This document shows positions 1-8,969 of a DNA stretch of 64,000 nucleotides, in pieces (position 1 is the stretch's first letter; each line of letters begins with the position of its first letter). Source of the DNA: Tangfeifania diversioriginum (GTDB taxonomy: Bacteria; Bacteroidota; Bacteroidia; Bacteroidales; Prolixibacteraceae); NCBI RefSeq assembly GCF_900141875.1, contig NZ_FQZE01000006.1, forward strand, positions 120,776-184,775, given 5' to 3'. The position numbers and the translations under genes were made by a program. The notes under the pieces are model-generated. The model was not told the DNA's origin and did not search any database. It saw nothing but the letters and a program-made list of their open reading frames with translations.

Positions 1-62
1 CCCGTGGTACATGCACTGAAGATGAGTGCAACCACCGTTAAAATTGTTAATCTTGATTTCAT
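1..62 (-). CDS. Lipoprotein, 5' end only
   Basis: Seen: an ATG at 62 reading leftwards opens a frame that encodes a charged N-terminus, a hydrophobic stretch ([14 protein letters not shown]) and a Cys at residue 18, which is a type II signal peptide with a Bacteroidota-style lipobox. A GGGAGGAA purine tract lies about 8 nt upstream of the ATG. Only 20 residues are inside the window, so the mature product is unknown. It is divergent from proS. Inferred: exported lipoprotein. Confidence 0.6.
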   Translation of the reverse strand, partial: MKSRLTILTVVALIFSACTT

Positions 63-161
63 AACTCTTCCTCCCAGTTTATTAATGTCAATAATATTTA
101 TTTTCTTTGTGAACGCTTAAATCATTTAAGTAAACTCAAAATTTGTACCAAATTTAATAAA

Positions 162-1637
162 ATGGCGAAAGAATTAACACCACGAAGCGAAAATTACTCA
201 CAGTGGTACCAGGATCTGGTTATAAAGGCAGATTTGGCCGAGAATTCGGCTGTGCGGGGGTGCATGGTTATAAAACCTTATGGCTATGCAATTTGGGAGA
301 AAATGCAGGCCGAGTTAGACCGGATGTTTAAGGAAACGGGGCACGTAAATGCATACTTCCCGTTATTTATTCCAAAATCTTTTTTTAGCAAAGAAGCCGC
401 TCATGTTGAAGGGTTTGCAAAAGAGTGTGCGGTGGTAACTCATTACCGCTTAAAAAATGACGAAGAAAGTAAAGAAATTGTGGTTGACCCGGATGCAAAA
501 CTGGAAGAAGAATTAATTGTTCGTCCAACCTCAGAAACTATAATTTGGAACACTTACCGCAATTGGATTCAGTCGCACCGCGATTTACCGTTGCTGATTA
601 ATCAGTGGGCCAACGTGGTGCGTTGGGAAATGCGCACCCGATTGTTTTTGCGCACGGCCGAATTTCTTTGGCAGGAAGGCCATACTGCACACGCTACCAA
701 GCAGGAAGCCATTGATGAAACCATAAAAATAATCAATGTTTACGCCGAGTTTGCTGAAAACTTTATGGCCATGCCGGTAATAAAAGGATTGAAATCGGAA
801 AATGAACGTTTTGCCGGCGCAATTGATACCTATACTATTGAAGCATTGATGCAGGATGGAAAAGCCCTTCAGTCAGGAACTTCTCACTTTTTAGGGCAGA
901 ACTTTGCAAAGGCCTTCGATGTTAAATTTACCAATAAAGAAGGCCGCGAAGAATACGTTTGGGCAACCTCGTGGGGGGTTTCCACCCGTTTGATGGGAGC
1001 GCTTGTTATGGCTCACTCTGATGACAACGGACTGGTTTTGCCTCCAAAACTGGCTCCGATCCAAGTAGTAATTGTACCTATCTATAAGAAAATGGAACAG
1101 TTGGGAGTGATTTCAGAAAAAGTGGACACGATTGTGGCCGAGCTGAAAGCAAAAGGCATTTCAGTAAAATTTGATGATAGCGACAACAAAAAACCCGGCT
1201 GGAAATTTGCTGAATACGAGATGAAAGGTGTCCCTGTTCGCCTGGCAATGGGGCCGCGCGACCTGGAAAACGGAACCGTGGAAGTGGCTCGCCGCGATAC
1301 GCTTTCGAAAGAGATAGTGCCGCTGGAAGGAATTTCTGAATATATTGAAAGACTACTTGAAGAAATTCAGCAGGGAATTTTCAACAAAGCACTCGATTTC
1401 AGAACAAAAAATATTACTAAGGTGGATACCTGGAACGAATTTAAAGAAACGTTGAATAAAAAGGGTGGTTTCATTTGGGCGCACTGGGACGGTACATCTG
1501 AAACCGAAGAGAAAATCAAAGCAGAAACAAAAGCAACTATTCGTTGCCTCCCGCTCGATAATGAACAGGAAGAGGGGGCTTGTGTCTATTCAGGCAAACC
1601 TTCAAAACAACGGGTTCTTTTTGGATTGGCTTATTAA
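162..1637 (+). CDS. proS: Prolyl-tRNA synthetase, archaeal/eukaryotic type
   Basis: Cytoplasmic class II aminoacyl-tRNA synthetase charging tRNA-Pro (491 aa, the usual length of the short ProRS form without the editing insertion). Motif 2 is visible at residues 154-175 (RWEMRTRLF ... WQEGHT) and motif 3 at about 272-290 ([17 protein letters not shown]). An anticodon-binding domain follows at about 300-400, then the extra C-terminal domain ending in LAY. The Cys pair that binds zinc in some relatives is incomplete here (ACVYSGKPS has one Cys). The ATG at 162 fits the N-terminus of the family. Monocistronic, with its own terminator downstream. Confidence 0.97.
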   Translation: MAKELTPRSENYSQWYQDLVIKADLAENSAVRGCMVIKPYGYAIWEKMQAELDRMFKETGHVNAYFPLFIPKSFFSKEAAHVEGFAKECAVVTHYRLKNDEESKEIVVDPDAKLEEELIVRPTSETIIWNTYRNWIQSHRDLPLLINQWANVVRWEMRTRLFLRTAEFLWQEGHTAHATKQEAIDETIKIINVYAEFAENFMAMPVIKGLKSENERFAGAIDTYTIEALMQDGKALQSGTSHFLGQNFAKAFDVKFTNKEGREEYVWATSWGVSTRLMGALVMAHSDDNGLVLPPKLAPIQVVIVPIYKKMEQLGVISEKVDTIVAELKAKGISVKFDDSDNKKPGWKFAEYEMKGVPVRLAMGPRDLENGTVEVARRDTLSKEIVPLEGISEYIERLLEEIQQGIFNKALDFRTKNITKVDTWNEFKETLNKKGGFIWAHWDGTSETEEKIKAETKATIRCLPLDNEQEEGACVYSGKPSKQRVLFGLAY

Positions 1638-1660
1638 CGAAAAAAATTGAACTAAATATA

Positions 1661-1696
1661 GAAAAGCAGTCCGTTTAGGGCTGCTTTCCCTTTTTT
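1661..1696 (+). terminator. Rho-independent terminator after proS
   Basis: AAAGCAG (from 1663) pairs with CTGCTTT (1681-1687) across an 11-nt loop, followed by CCCTTTTTT. It lies 24 bp past the proS stop and separates proS from pepT. Confidence 0.8.
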
Positions 1697-1866
1697 AGCG
1701 TTTGTCATTCCTTAATAGATACGCAGCCGGAATAAGAAATCTGTTTTTTTCAAGCGCCTCCATTTCACAAGTTCCTCTGTTTTTTGCCCTCATTCAAAAT
1801 TAAAACTTTGCGAAATGCGGCCTTTCTTTAAAGCCAATGCTTTGATGCCAGCGGTCTTTAAATTTA

Positions 1867-1874
1867 TATATTTG
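1867..1874 (+). promoter_or_regulatory. -7 promoter box of pepT
   Basis: TATATTTG matches the Bacteroidota TAnnTTTG box exactly and sits 28 bp before the pepT ATG. A TTTG at 1841-1844 could be the -33 element, with spacing (22 bp) slightly longer than usual. Confidence 0.6.
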
Positions 1875-1902
1875 TACAAATCATATAGAAAAGAGCAATT
1901 CA

Positions 1903-3129
1903 ATGGAAAAAGTAGTAGAACGGTTTTTAAAATACGCAAAAGAATATACCACCTCAGACCCTGAAAGTAAGACTTTTCCAAGCACTGAACGTCAAAAAGT
2001 TTTCATGAAAAAACTGGAAGCTGAGTTGAAGGAAATTGGCTTGCAGGAAGTAGAAATGGATAATAATGGTTACCTCATGGCTACCATCCCGGCCAACGGA
2101 GTTGAAAACGCACCGGTTGTTGGTTTTGTTGCGCATGTGGATACCAGTCCCGACTTTTCGGGCGAAAATGTGAAGCCGCAGATTATTGAAAATTACGGTG
2201 GAACACCCGTGAAGCTGAAAAATGATGTGACCATCGATCCGGATGAATTCCCTGAAATTTTGAAATACAAGGGACAGTCGATAATTACAGCCGACGGAAC
2301 TACCCTTCTCGGAGCCGACGATAAAGCCGGAATTGCCGAAATTGTTACGGCGGCCGAAATTTTGCTCAGCTATAAAAGCATTAAACACGGAAAAATCCGG
2401 CTTGGTTTTACCCCCGACGAAGAAATTGGCAAAGGTGCCGACTATTTCGATGTGAAAAAATTTGGGGCCGACTTTGCCTACACACTCGATGGCAGCGAGC
2501 TGGGCGAACTCGAATTTGAAAATTTCAATGCTGCCAGTGCAAAAATAACTGTAACCGGCCGCAGTGTTCATCCCGGCTATGCCAAAGACAAAATGGTAAA
2601 TGCCCTGCTGGTGGCCAATAAAATTATTTCGATGCTGCCTGCTCATCAACGCCCCGAGCATACTGAGAAATATGATGGTTTTTACCACCTGCTTTCTTTG
2701 AACGGGAACGTGGAAAAAGCAGAAATGCAGTATTTTATTCGCGACCATGATGCTAAAAAGTTTGAACATAAAAAGCAGTTGATAGAAGAAATAATCGGTG
2801 TGGTGAATACCGAACTGGGCCGCGAACTGGTAAAACTTGAAATGGAAGACCAGTACTACAACATGCGCCAAAAAGTGGAGCCGGTAATGTATGTGGTAGA
2901 TATTGCAGAAGAGGCCATGAACAAAGCCGGAGTTACACCAATTGTTAAAGCCATTCGTGGGGGAACCGATGGTGCCCGGCTTTCGTACGAAGGATTGCCC
3001 TGCCCGAATATTTTTGCCGGCGGCCACAATTTTCACGGGCCGTATGAATTTATTCCCATTCCCTCGATGCTGAAAGCTGTTGAGGTGGTTTTAAATATTG
3101 CAGAGTTAACTGGAAAACTGAAAAATTGA
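1903..3129 (+). CDS. pepT: Peptidase T (tripeptide aminopeptidase)
   Basis: Cytoplasmic M20B zinc metallopeptidase removing the N-terminal residue from tripeptides; 408 aa, the family's length. Metal-site motifs are in order: HVDTSPDF (H78, D80), GADDKAG (D140, bridging), DEEIGKG (E173/E174), LDGSELGE (D196) and a late GGHNFHGPYEF (metal His). The dimerisation/lid insert lies between about 205 and 315. The promoter box at 1867 supports the ATG at 1903. tilS follows 13 bp downstream, so they probably share a transcript. Confidence 0.96.
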   Translation: MEKVVERFLKYAKEYTTSDPESKTFPSTERQKVFMKKLEAELKEIGLQEVEMDNNGYLMATIPANGVENAPVVGFVAHVDTSPDFSGENVKPQIIENYGGTPVKLKNDVTIDPDEFPEILKYKGQSIITADGTTLLGADDKAGIAEIVTAAEILLSYKSIKHGKIRLGFTPDEEIGKGADYFDVKKFGADFAYTLDGSELGELEFENFNAASAKITVTGRSVHPGYAKDKMVNALLVANKIISMLPAHQRPEHTEKYDGFYHLLSLNGNVEKAEMQYFIRDHDAKKFEHKKQLIEEIIGVVNTELGRELVKLEMEDQYYNMRQKVEPVMYVVDIAEEAMNKAGVTPIVKAIRGGTDGARLSYEGLPCPNIFAGGHNFHGPYEFIPIPSMLKAVEVVLNIAELTGKLKN

Positions 3130-3142
3130 AAGTAACCAATTT

Positions 3143-4468
3143 ATGCTGTCCCGTTTTACTGATTCCATAAACGAAAAACAGCTTTTTGAACCCCATCAAA
3201 AAGTACTGCTCGCTGTCAGCGGAGGCATCGACAGTATGGTGTTGCTGAATTTATTTGAGAAATCGGGATTAAATTACGGCGTGGTGCATTGTAATTTTCA
3301 GCTTCGCGGTGAGGATTCTGACAAGGATGAGCAATTCGTTAGGGAAGCTGTGTTGCAACACGGTGTTCCTGCCTTTTTTCAAACTTTTGAAACTGAAGAA
3401 CATGCACGGCTGAATGGAGTTTCCATTGAAATGGCTGCCCGCGAATTGCGGTACGAATATTTTGAGGAAATCAGGATTAAGAATCAATACGATTTTATTG
3501 CCACTGCCCACCACCAGGACGATTTGCTGGAAACCTTTTTTCTCAACCTCTCGCGTAAAACCGGAATCCGGGGCTTAACCGGCATAAAAGAAAAATCGGG
3601 GAATTTAATTCGCCCGCTGCTATTTGCCAGTCGCAGAGAAATTGAAGATTTTGCCCGCGCCAATTTTATCGAATTCAGGGAAGATTATACCAACAGCGAA
3701 GTGGTTTACCAGCGCAATTTTATCCGGCATAAAATTTTGCCGCTTTTTCAGAAAATGAATCCCGCATTCAAGAAAAACCTGCTGGCCTCAATGGAACATT
3801 TAAAGGAAACTGAAGAAGTGTATTCTTTTTCCATGAACAGATGGCAGAAGAATGTGGTTTCCACCATTGACGGGAACATTGAAATTCAAATCTCCGCTTT
3901 GCTGAATTTACCTTTCCCGAAAATTCTCTTGTACGAAATTTTAATCCGCTATAATTTTAATCCTAAAGTAACAGGTCAGGTTTTTCAAAGCATTGAAAAT
4001 GAATCGGGAAAGCAGTTTTATTCGCCTACTCACCGACTTGTTAAAGACCGGGAAAAGCTTTTTGTCATCGAACTTCCCAAAGAAGAAAAGCGAATTTATT
4101 ACATTGAAAAAGACGATATTGAATTGTTTGAACCGTTTGACCTGGCAATTGAAAAAAACGAAAATCGGAATTTTGAAATTAGCAGAAACCCCAATGTGGC
4201 CTGCCTCGATTTCGATCAACTCGATTTCCCGTTGTTAATCCGCCGGTGGAAACAGGGCGACTATTTTCAGCCGCTCGGAATGAGCGGTTTCAAAAAGCTG
4301 AGCGATTTTTTTATCGATGAAAAACTACCGCTTCACGAAAAAGAAAACACCTGGCTGCTCTGCAGCGGGCAGCAAATCGTTTGGGTGATGGGACATCGCA
4401 TCGATAACCGCTTCAAAATCACTCCCCAAACCAGGCAGGTTTTAAAAATTGAAATCAGGGAATATTAG
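3143..4468 (+). CDS. tilS: tRNA(Ile)-lysidine synthase
   Basis: N-type PP-loop ATPase that converts C34 of the AUA-reading tRNA-Ile to lysidine; essential in most bacteria. The PP-loop SGGIDS is at residues 26-31, followed by the HHQDDLLETFFLNL segment characteristic of TilS. The region after about residue 215 is the TilS-specific tRNA-binding part, ending in the FKKLSDFFIDEKLP motif of the C-terminal domain. Length of 441 aa is normal. It starts 13 bp after pepT, suggesting translational or transcriptional coupling. Confidence 0.95.
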   Translation: MLSRFTDSINEKQLFEPHQKVLLAVSGGIDSMVLLNLFEKSGLNYGVVHCNFQLRGEDSDKDEQFVREAVLQHGVPAFFQTFETEEHARLNGVSIEMAARELRYEYFEEIRIKNQYDFIATAHHQDDLLETFFLNLSRKTGIRGLTGIKEKSGNLIRPLLFASRREIEDFARANFIEFREDYTNSEVVYQRNFIRHKILPLFQKMNPAFKKNLLASMEHLKETEEVYSFSMNRWQKNVVSTIDGNIEIQISALLNLPFPKILLYEILIRYNFNPKVTGQVFQSIENESGKQFYSPTHRLVKDREKLFVIELPKEEKRIYYIEKDDIELFEPFDLAIEKNENRNFEISRNPNVACLDFDQLDFPLLIRRWKQGDYFQPLGMSGFKKLSDFFIDEKLPLHEKENTWLLCSGQQIVWVMGHRIDNRFKITPQTRQVLKIEIREY

Positions 4469-4570
4469 CCGGTTTATATTCTTTTAGGGAATGAAATAGG
4501 TTAAAAACCTGTAATTTACGTCAGGTTCTAAAAGACAAGTTCGATTTTTAAACCAGCAAATCAAATCATC

Positions 4571-4717
4571 ATGTTTAAATTTTCAATTCTGAAAAGTATA
4601 TTTTTTGCGGGGCTGCTCAGAGCTTTAACAATTGTTTTTGGCCAAAACCACTGGGAGAATTCTGCCATTATCGAAATCAACAAAAACCTTGTTCTGCTTG
4701 TAGTTTGGAGAATATGA
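4571..4717 (+). pseudogene. Remnant of a GH2 beta-galactosidase-like gene (5' end)
   Basis: An ATG at 4571 opens a 48-codon frame: a hydrophobic signal-like N-terminus ending FGQ, then NHWENSAIIEINKN. The pattern WEN-x(4)-INK at the mature N-terminus is typical of Bacteroidota GH2 beta-galactosidases (WENP..V..IN+.P.HA). The frame then stops at 4715. Family-like residues (EYELKDLKNQN) continue in another frame until about 4770, consistent with frameshift and deletion of the rest. This accounts for most of the 346-bp gap between tilS and the next gene. Inferred: a decayed gene, not a functional peptide. Confidence 0.5.
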
Positions 4718-4814
4718 ATTGAAGGATTTAAAGAATCAAAACTAATTTGAAATATATACGTATAAAAATGTTTATAGAATTTTACCAAAAAAATAATCGA
4801 ATCACTAAAAACTC

Positions 4815-6194
4815 ATGAACATGAAAAAATTTACCTTTTTATTGCTTATGGTTTTGGCTGTTTCTACCGTTTTTGCTCAACCAAACAGTCAGTTTATAGA
4901 AAAAACCGAACAAACACAAAATGCACTTCAACCCCTTATTGAAGCCAGTAACTTATTACTCAAACAAAGTGAGGCAAAAAATTATTTGATGGGTGAAAAT
5001 AAACTGTTACTTAAGAATGCCCTTGCTACCCAAAAGCTCGACAGTGCAGTTTATATGGAAAGAGAACCCGGAGAAACCGAATGGAAGTATGTTTGGAAAG
5101 AGGAGTACCATTGGGATGCATCGCAACAAACCTCCACGTGGATTGAAAATGAGTGGGATGAAACTTCAGGGAGTTTTTTTGTTTCGTCCCAAACGATTAC
5201 CGAGTTTAACAATGAAGGTACAATTGAAGTAATCTACAGTTATTATCGTTTTGAGCCCGGCGATGATTTGCTTCTCGAAGGCCGGATGGAGCCTGTGTAC
5301 GATAACTCCGGAAGGTTGGAGTCAATTAAATATTATGCCAGCGAGGACGATGGAGAAACCTGGTTTCTGGAAATGGAAGTATTTTACTCGTATAACAACT
5401 CCGGTCAACTAATTGAAACTGTTTACTGGACCCTGGAGGACGAAGAATTGCTTCAGTCAATGCGTTTAACATATTCATACAACGAGGCAGGTGAGCGAAC
5501 AATGAGTCAAACTTATTACATGATGGAAGGAGAAGAAATTTTATTTGCAGAAACCCAAAACGAATACGATAATTCGGGGCGGTTAACAAGCGAAACCGAC
5601 TGGTCGTTAAATTACACAACTTTTCAGCTCACTAAATCATCAAGAATAACAACTGAGTACAATGCCACGGGTGAGGTTTCAGTTGAAATTTATTACGACT
5701 GGGATGATGTCAATGAAGTGTGGCTGGAAGTTGAAAAGGATGAGTACAGCTACACCGCCACCAACATGTCGGATGTGCTCTACCTGTCCACATTTTTTAT
5801 GTATGATTTTATGGGATTTGTCGAGTTGACAGAATTTGATGGTAAAGCGGTTGCCGAAATTGCTGGCTATACCTGGGTTGATGATGATTGGCTCCATGCT
5901 GAAAATCAGGTGTTCTACTATTCGTCAATTAATGCATCGAATGTTGAATTAACCGAAAACAATGATTTTGCTGTTTTCCCAAATCCTGCCACCGATAATG
6001 CAATCTTTACCTGGTCAAATGACCATCAGCAGTTAATGCTTGAAATTTTCAAAGTTGACGGCGCAAAAATGCTCGAACGCAGGATTTCTTCCGGCCAAAA
6101 TATTCAGCTTAAAAACCTTGAGAGTGGTATTTATTTATATCACATAAAAACCGAAAATGAAACCCTGTTTTCAGGGAAACTGGTAAAACAGTAG
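4815..6194 (+). CDS. Type IX-secreted protein with YD-like repeats
   Basis: 459 aa. Signal peptide at 1-21 (cleavage after VFAQ). Residues about 105-345 carry degenerate repeats built on E.+YDNSGRL/YSYNEAGE followed by an acidic, aromatic-rich strand, recalling YD/RHS-type beta repeats. The last about 75 residues (from FAVFPNPATD through LYHIKTENETLFSGKLVK) are a textbook T9SS C-terminal sorting domain, so the protein should be exported by PorU/SOR and anchored to or released from the surface. No enzymatic motif seen. ATG at 4815 or, equally well, ATG at 4821. The strength of the call rests on the C-terminal domain. Confidence 0.85.
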   Translation: MNMKKFTFLLLMVLAVSTVFAQPNSQFIEKTEQTQNALQPLIEASNLLLKQSEAKNYLMGENKLLLKNALATQKLDSAVYMEREPGETEWKYVWKEEYHWDASQQTSTWIENEWDETSGSFFVSSQTITEFNNEGTIEVIYSYYRFEPGDDLLLEGRMEPVYDNSGRLESIKYYASEDDGETWFLEMEVFYSYNNSGQLIETVYWTLEDEELLQSMRLTYSYNEAGERTMSQTYYMMEGEEILFAETQNEYDNSGRLTSETDWSLNYTTFQLTKSSRITTEYNATGEVSVEIYYDWDDVNEVWLEVEKDEYSYTATNMSDVLYLSTFFMYDFMGFVELTEFDGKAVAEIAGYTWVDDDWLHAENQVFYYSSINASNVELTENNDFAVFPNPATDNAIFTWSNDHQQLMLEIFKVDGAKMLERRISSGQNIQLKNLESGIYLYHIKTENETLFSGKLVKQ

Positions 6195-6292
6195 CCGGTT
6201 GCTTAAACTAATTCATTGTAATTCCGGGAAATTTCAGGATTAGCTGTTGTTTTCCGGTTTTGTTTTGAATCAACATACAGAATAAGGGGCAT

Positions 6293-6327
6293 AAAAAACG
6301 AGTGCAGAGAACTACACTCGTTTTTAT
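6293..6327. terminator. Bidirectional terminator hairpin
   Basis: AAAAACGAGTG (to 6304) pairs with CACTCGTTTTT (from 6315) around a 10-nt loop, giving T-runs on both strands. It lies between two convergent genes and can serve both. Confidence 0.75.
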
Positions 6328-6346
6328 GATTTTTTTTTGTACGAAT

Positions 6347-7285
6347 TTACTTCACAAACGGCGCGTTGTTCAGGTACTCAAAACATGCTTTCACACCTTC
6401 GAATTGTGTCATGTTCGGATCCCGGATACCTTCCAGTTCAACATAAAATTCATTCAGCCCGTTTTCGTAGGCCTTTTTGAAAATATTCGGGAAATTCATC
6501 ATTCCCGACTGTCCCAAAATTGAACGGTCTTTGATGTGCAATACCGGAAACCTGTCGGGGTATTTTTCGAAATATTCCAGCGGATCGTTTGAGCCCATCA
6601 CAGTCCAGTACACATCCATTTCAAAGAAAACTTTGTTGGGATCGGTTCCGTTCAGAAACAGATCGTAAATCACGTCGCCAACCGGCATCCACGGATTGCT
6701 TTGACTGGCTTTTTGCTCTTCGGTGGCAATGCGTTCAAACTCCATGTGGTGGTTGTGATAGCCCCATTTTATCCCCGCATTTTTAGCAATTTCGCCAGCT
6801 TTGTTGAACGATTCGCAAACAACAGCCACATCGTCGTGATTTTCGATTGCCGGCATCATGGGTTGCACCAGTGTTTTTACCCCGAACTTCACGTGGTCTT
6901 CAACGGCAACCTTCCAGAAATCAGTCACTTCACCCAAATTGGCCTTAGTAATTTTGCGTACCGGAGGATTTACATGCGAACCGGTAATTTTCAGGCCCGC
7001 ATCTTCGGCCAGTTTGCGGTATTCTTCCGGTGAGTAATCACCCATTTTCCGGTTGCGGTAACCAGCCAGTTCAATGGTGCTGTAACCGATGTCAGCAATT
7101 CTTTTCAATCCGTTGGGAACGTCTTCGGTAAGCTCTCTTCCCAGCGAATAAATTTGCAAGCCAATTTCTTTTTTTGCCCTTGCTGAATGACTCAAAACAG
7201 TTGCTGCTGCCGGTCGGAATGAGCCGGCAATGGCACCGCCGGCTGTGAGCAGGCCCAGTTTTTTTAGAAATTCTCTTTTTTGCAT
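6347..7285 (-). CDS. Exported sugar phosphate isomerase/epimerase-family TIM barrel
   Basis: 312 aa, AP endonuclease 2/xylose isomerase-like TIM barrel. The N-terminus (KREFLKKLG then a hydrophobic stretch to SFRPAAA) looks like a Tat-type leader with KR instead of RR. Likely metal/substrate residues: the E in TIELAGY, GYHNHHMEFE, FEMDVYW, LHIKDR and YVELEG. Family members act on keto or phosphorylated sugars; the exact substrate cannot be read. It lies 22 bp after the Gfo/Idh gene and is probably cotranscribed with it, a pairing known from C3-oxidation glycoside-cleavage loci of Bacteroides. Confidence 0.85.
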   Translation of the reverse strand: MQKREFLKKLGLLTAGGAIAGSFRPAAATVLSHSARAKKEIGLQIYSLGRELTEDVPNGLKRIADIGYSTIELAGYRNRKMGDYSPEEYRKLAEDAGLKITGSHVNPPVRKITKANLGEVTDFWKVAVEDHVKFGVKTLVQPMMPAIENHDDVAVVCESFNKAGEIAKNAGIKWGYHNHHMEFERIATEEQKASQSNPWMPVGDVIYDLFLNGTDPNKVFFEMDVYWTVMGSNDPLEYFEKYPDRFPVLHIKDRSILGQSGMMNFPNIFKKAYENGLNEFYVELEGIRDPNMTQFEGVKACFEYLNNAPFVK

Positions 7286-7307
7286 AGTATCGATATATTG
7301 GTTTAAA

Positions 7308-8714
7308 TTATAATTTATATGGTCTCCTGTAATCGTAATGATAGAGGCGGTGGTTCCAGGCTTCTTTGTCGTCTCCGAAACTCAGCGTGGCCGGATTCCA
7401 AGTCACTGGCCGTTTCAATTCGGTGGCCATATTTCCGAGGCAGCATAAAATGGCCGTGCTTGCACCCACTTCAATCGGGGCAATCGGGTCTTTTCTTTCG
7501 CGTACACTTTCAATAAAATTTTCCATGTGTGGCGAACTGATCTCGAAACTGCCTTTGCCTTCTTCAATGCTTTTCTGCATTTCTTCATACATTTTCCGCA
7601 TCTCTTCGCGAGTCATTTTACGAGGCCGGCGGCCGGCAAGTTCTTCGGGTACAAGCGAGGCATCGGAACAGGCGAGGTATCCACGTGCCACTTCAATCCA
7701 GCCATTATCGCCAATAAATTTGATTCCCTGCGCACCAGGCATATCTTCGAGGTAAGGCTGCTCGGTCATCACAATTCCGTTCAGGTATTTAAAAGTCAGA
7801 TATTCCTGACTGTTGTGTCCTTTGGGTATAATTTCGGCAGGACCGGAGCCATCCATTCCAATAGCAGCCTGTGCAATGTCGAACATGTGGGCGCCCCAGT
7901 CGGCGGTAAAACCATTGCCGGTTTCGGTGTACCAGCGCCAGGCTCCCCACAGTTTCTCTTTTTCAGGCGGGTCGAGTGAAATGGGTGGACAAAGATCAGG
8001 GTGATAGTGAATATTTGGGTCGTTTAACGGCCCCATCCACAAGTTGAAGTTGAGGTTGCCCGGAACCGGTTCTGCCGGAAGATCCAAAGGTTTTGGCGGA
8101 TCACCTACTTTGGCATAAATTTTTTCAATATGACCAATTGCTCCTGACTGCACTAGTTCAATGGCTTTCTGAAATTCGCCGCTGGAGCGCTGCTGGCTCC
8201 CTACCTGCACCACTCGTTTTGTGTCGTTGGCAACACGCACCATTTTCATGGATTCCGTAATGGTAAAAGAGAGCGGTTTTTGCACATACACATCTTTCCC
8301 GGCCTGCATAGCGTGAATGGTTTGCAGTGCATGCCAGTGATCTGGTGTTACAACCTCAACTGCATCGATGTCAGTTCGTTCAAGTAGTTCTTCGTAGCGT
8401 TCGTATTTATCGCAGCGTGGAGCTACGCCCTGTTCTTTTTGCCAGGCTTCTACACGTCGTTTAAAACGTTCTTGTTTCATGCTGTCCACATCGCAGCCTG
8501 CCACTACCTGTACGCCCGGAACGCTGGCAAAACCGGCAAAATCGGACAATGCCTGCTGGCCCAACCCAATAAAACCAAGGACAACTCTGTCGCTCGGTGC
8601 AATTTTAATTCCGTTGATTGTCCAGCTGGGTAGAACCGTTAAACCGGTTAATCCCAAAGCCGAGAGCCCGAGAAATTTTCTTCGGTTCAATTGATTCGAA
8701 TTTTTTGTATCCAT
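7308..8714 (-). CDS. Tat-exported Gfo/Idh/MocA oxidoreductase
   Basis: 468 aa. Twin-arginine leader NRRKFLGLSALGL at residues 11-23. A Rossmann fold follows (VLGFIGLGQQALSDF, GCDVD) with VVTPDHWHALQTIHAMQAGKDVYVQKP, whose EKP-like motif is VQKP here. The C-terminal alpha/beta dimer domain follows (WRWYTETGNGFTADWGAHMFD). Such enzymes carry a tightly bound NAD(H) and oxidise or reduce sugars, often at C3, in the periplasm. First gene of a two-gene unit with the isomerase; a 7-bp inverted repeat lies in its upstream region. Confidence 0.9.
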   Translation of the reverse strand: MDTKNSNQLNRRKFLGLSALGLTGLTVLPSWTINGIKIAPSDRVVLGFIGLGQQALSDFAGFASVPGVQVVAGCDVDSMKQERFKRRVEAWQKEQGVAPRCDKYERYEELLERTDIDAVEVVTPDHWHALQTIHAMQAGKDVYVQKPLSFTITESMKMVRVANDTKRVVQVGSQQRSSGEFQKAIELVQSGAIGHIEKIYAKVGDPPKPLDLPAEPVPGNLNFNLWMGPLNDPNIHYHPDLCPPISLDPPEKEKLWGAWRWYTETGNGFTADWGAHMFDIAQAAIGMDGSGPAEIIPKGHNSQEYLTFKYLNGIVMTEQPYLEDMPGAQGIKFIGDNGWIEVARGYLACSDASLVPEELAGRRPRKMTREEMRKMYEEMQKSIEEGKGSFEISSPHMENFIESVRERKDPIAPIEVGASTAILCCLGNMATELKRPVTWNPATLSFGDDKEAWNHRLYHYDYRRPYKL

Positions 8715-8740
8715 AGATTTATATTTTGATGAATATTTAT

Positions 8741-8761
8741 ATTGTGTAATATTGACACAAT
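8741..8761. promoter_or_regulatory. Inverted repeat upstream of the Gfo/Idh gene (putative operator)
   Basis: ATTGTGT (8741-8747) and ACACAAT (8755-8761) form a perfect 7-bp inverted repeat with a 7-bp spacer, 27 bp ahead of the start codon at 8714. On the minus strand TATTATTG just upstream resembles a -7 box, so the repeat would lie at the transcription start. Inferred operator; no regulator gene is adjacent. Confidence 0.35.
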
Positions 8762-8819
8762 AATACTAAAATTGATTGAATTTTCACCTAAAAGTTGATA
8801 GCCTTTTTGTGAATGTTAC

Positions 8820-8857
8820 AAAAAAATCCATCCCGGTTATTCAGAATGGATTTTTTT
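8820..8857 (-). terminator. Terminator after the GH92 gene
   Basis: AAAAAAATCCAT (8820-8831) and ATGGATTTTTTT (8846-8857) form a 12-bp stem with T-runs on both strands. It separates the GH92 gene (ends 8970) from the Gfo/Idh unit. Confidence 0.7.
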
Positions 8858-8969
8858 AACGATATAATTTTAAAATTACCGGAAAAAATACACCAGTGGA
8901 ATAGTGTTTTGTTGTTTTCCCGCAGATTATCGCAGATAAATGCAGATTTGCATTTGTCTGTATTTAAAC

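Noticed and set aside
1954..3036. Long 360-codon frame on the minus strand inside pepT
   Set aside because: It is a mirror of a well-supported peptidase gene, has no domain features and arises from codon bias.
4561..4788. 75-codon minus frame in the tilS downstream gap
   Set aside because: The + strand carries a better explanation (GH2 remnant); the minus frame has no family signs.
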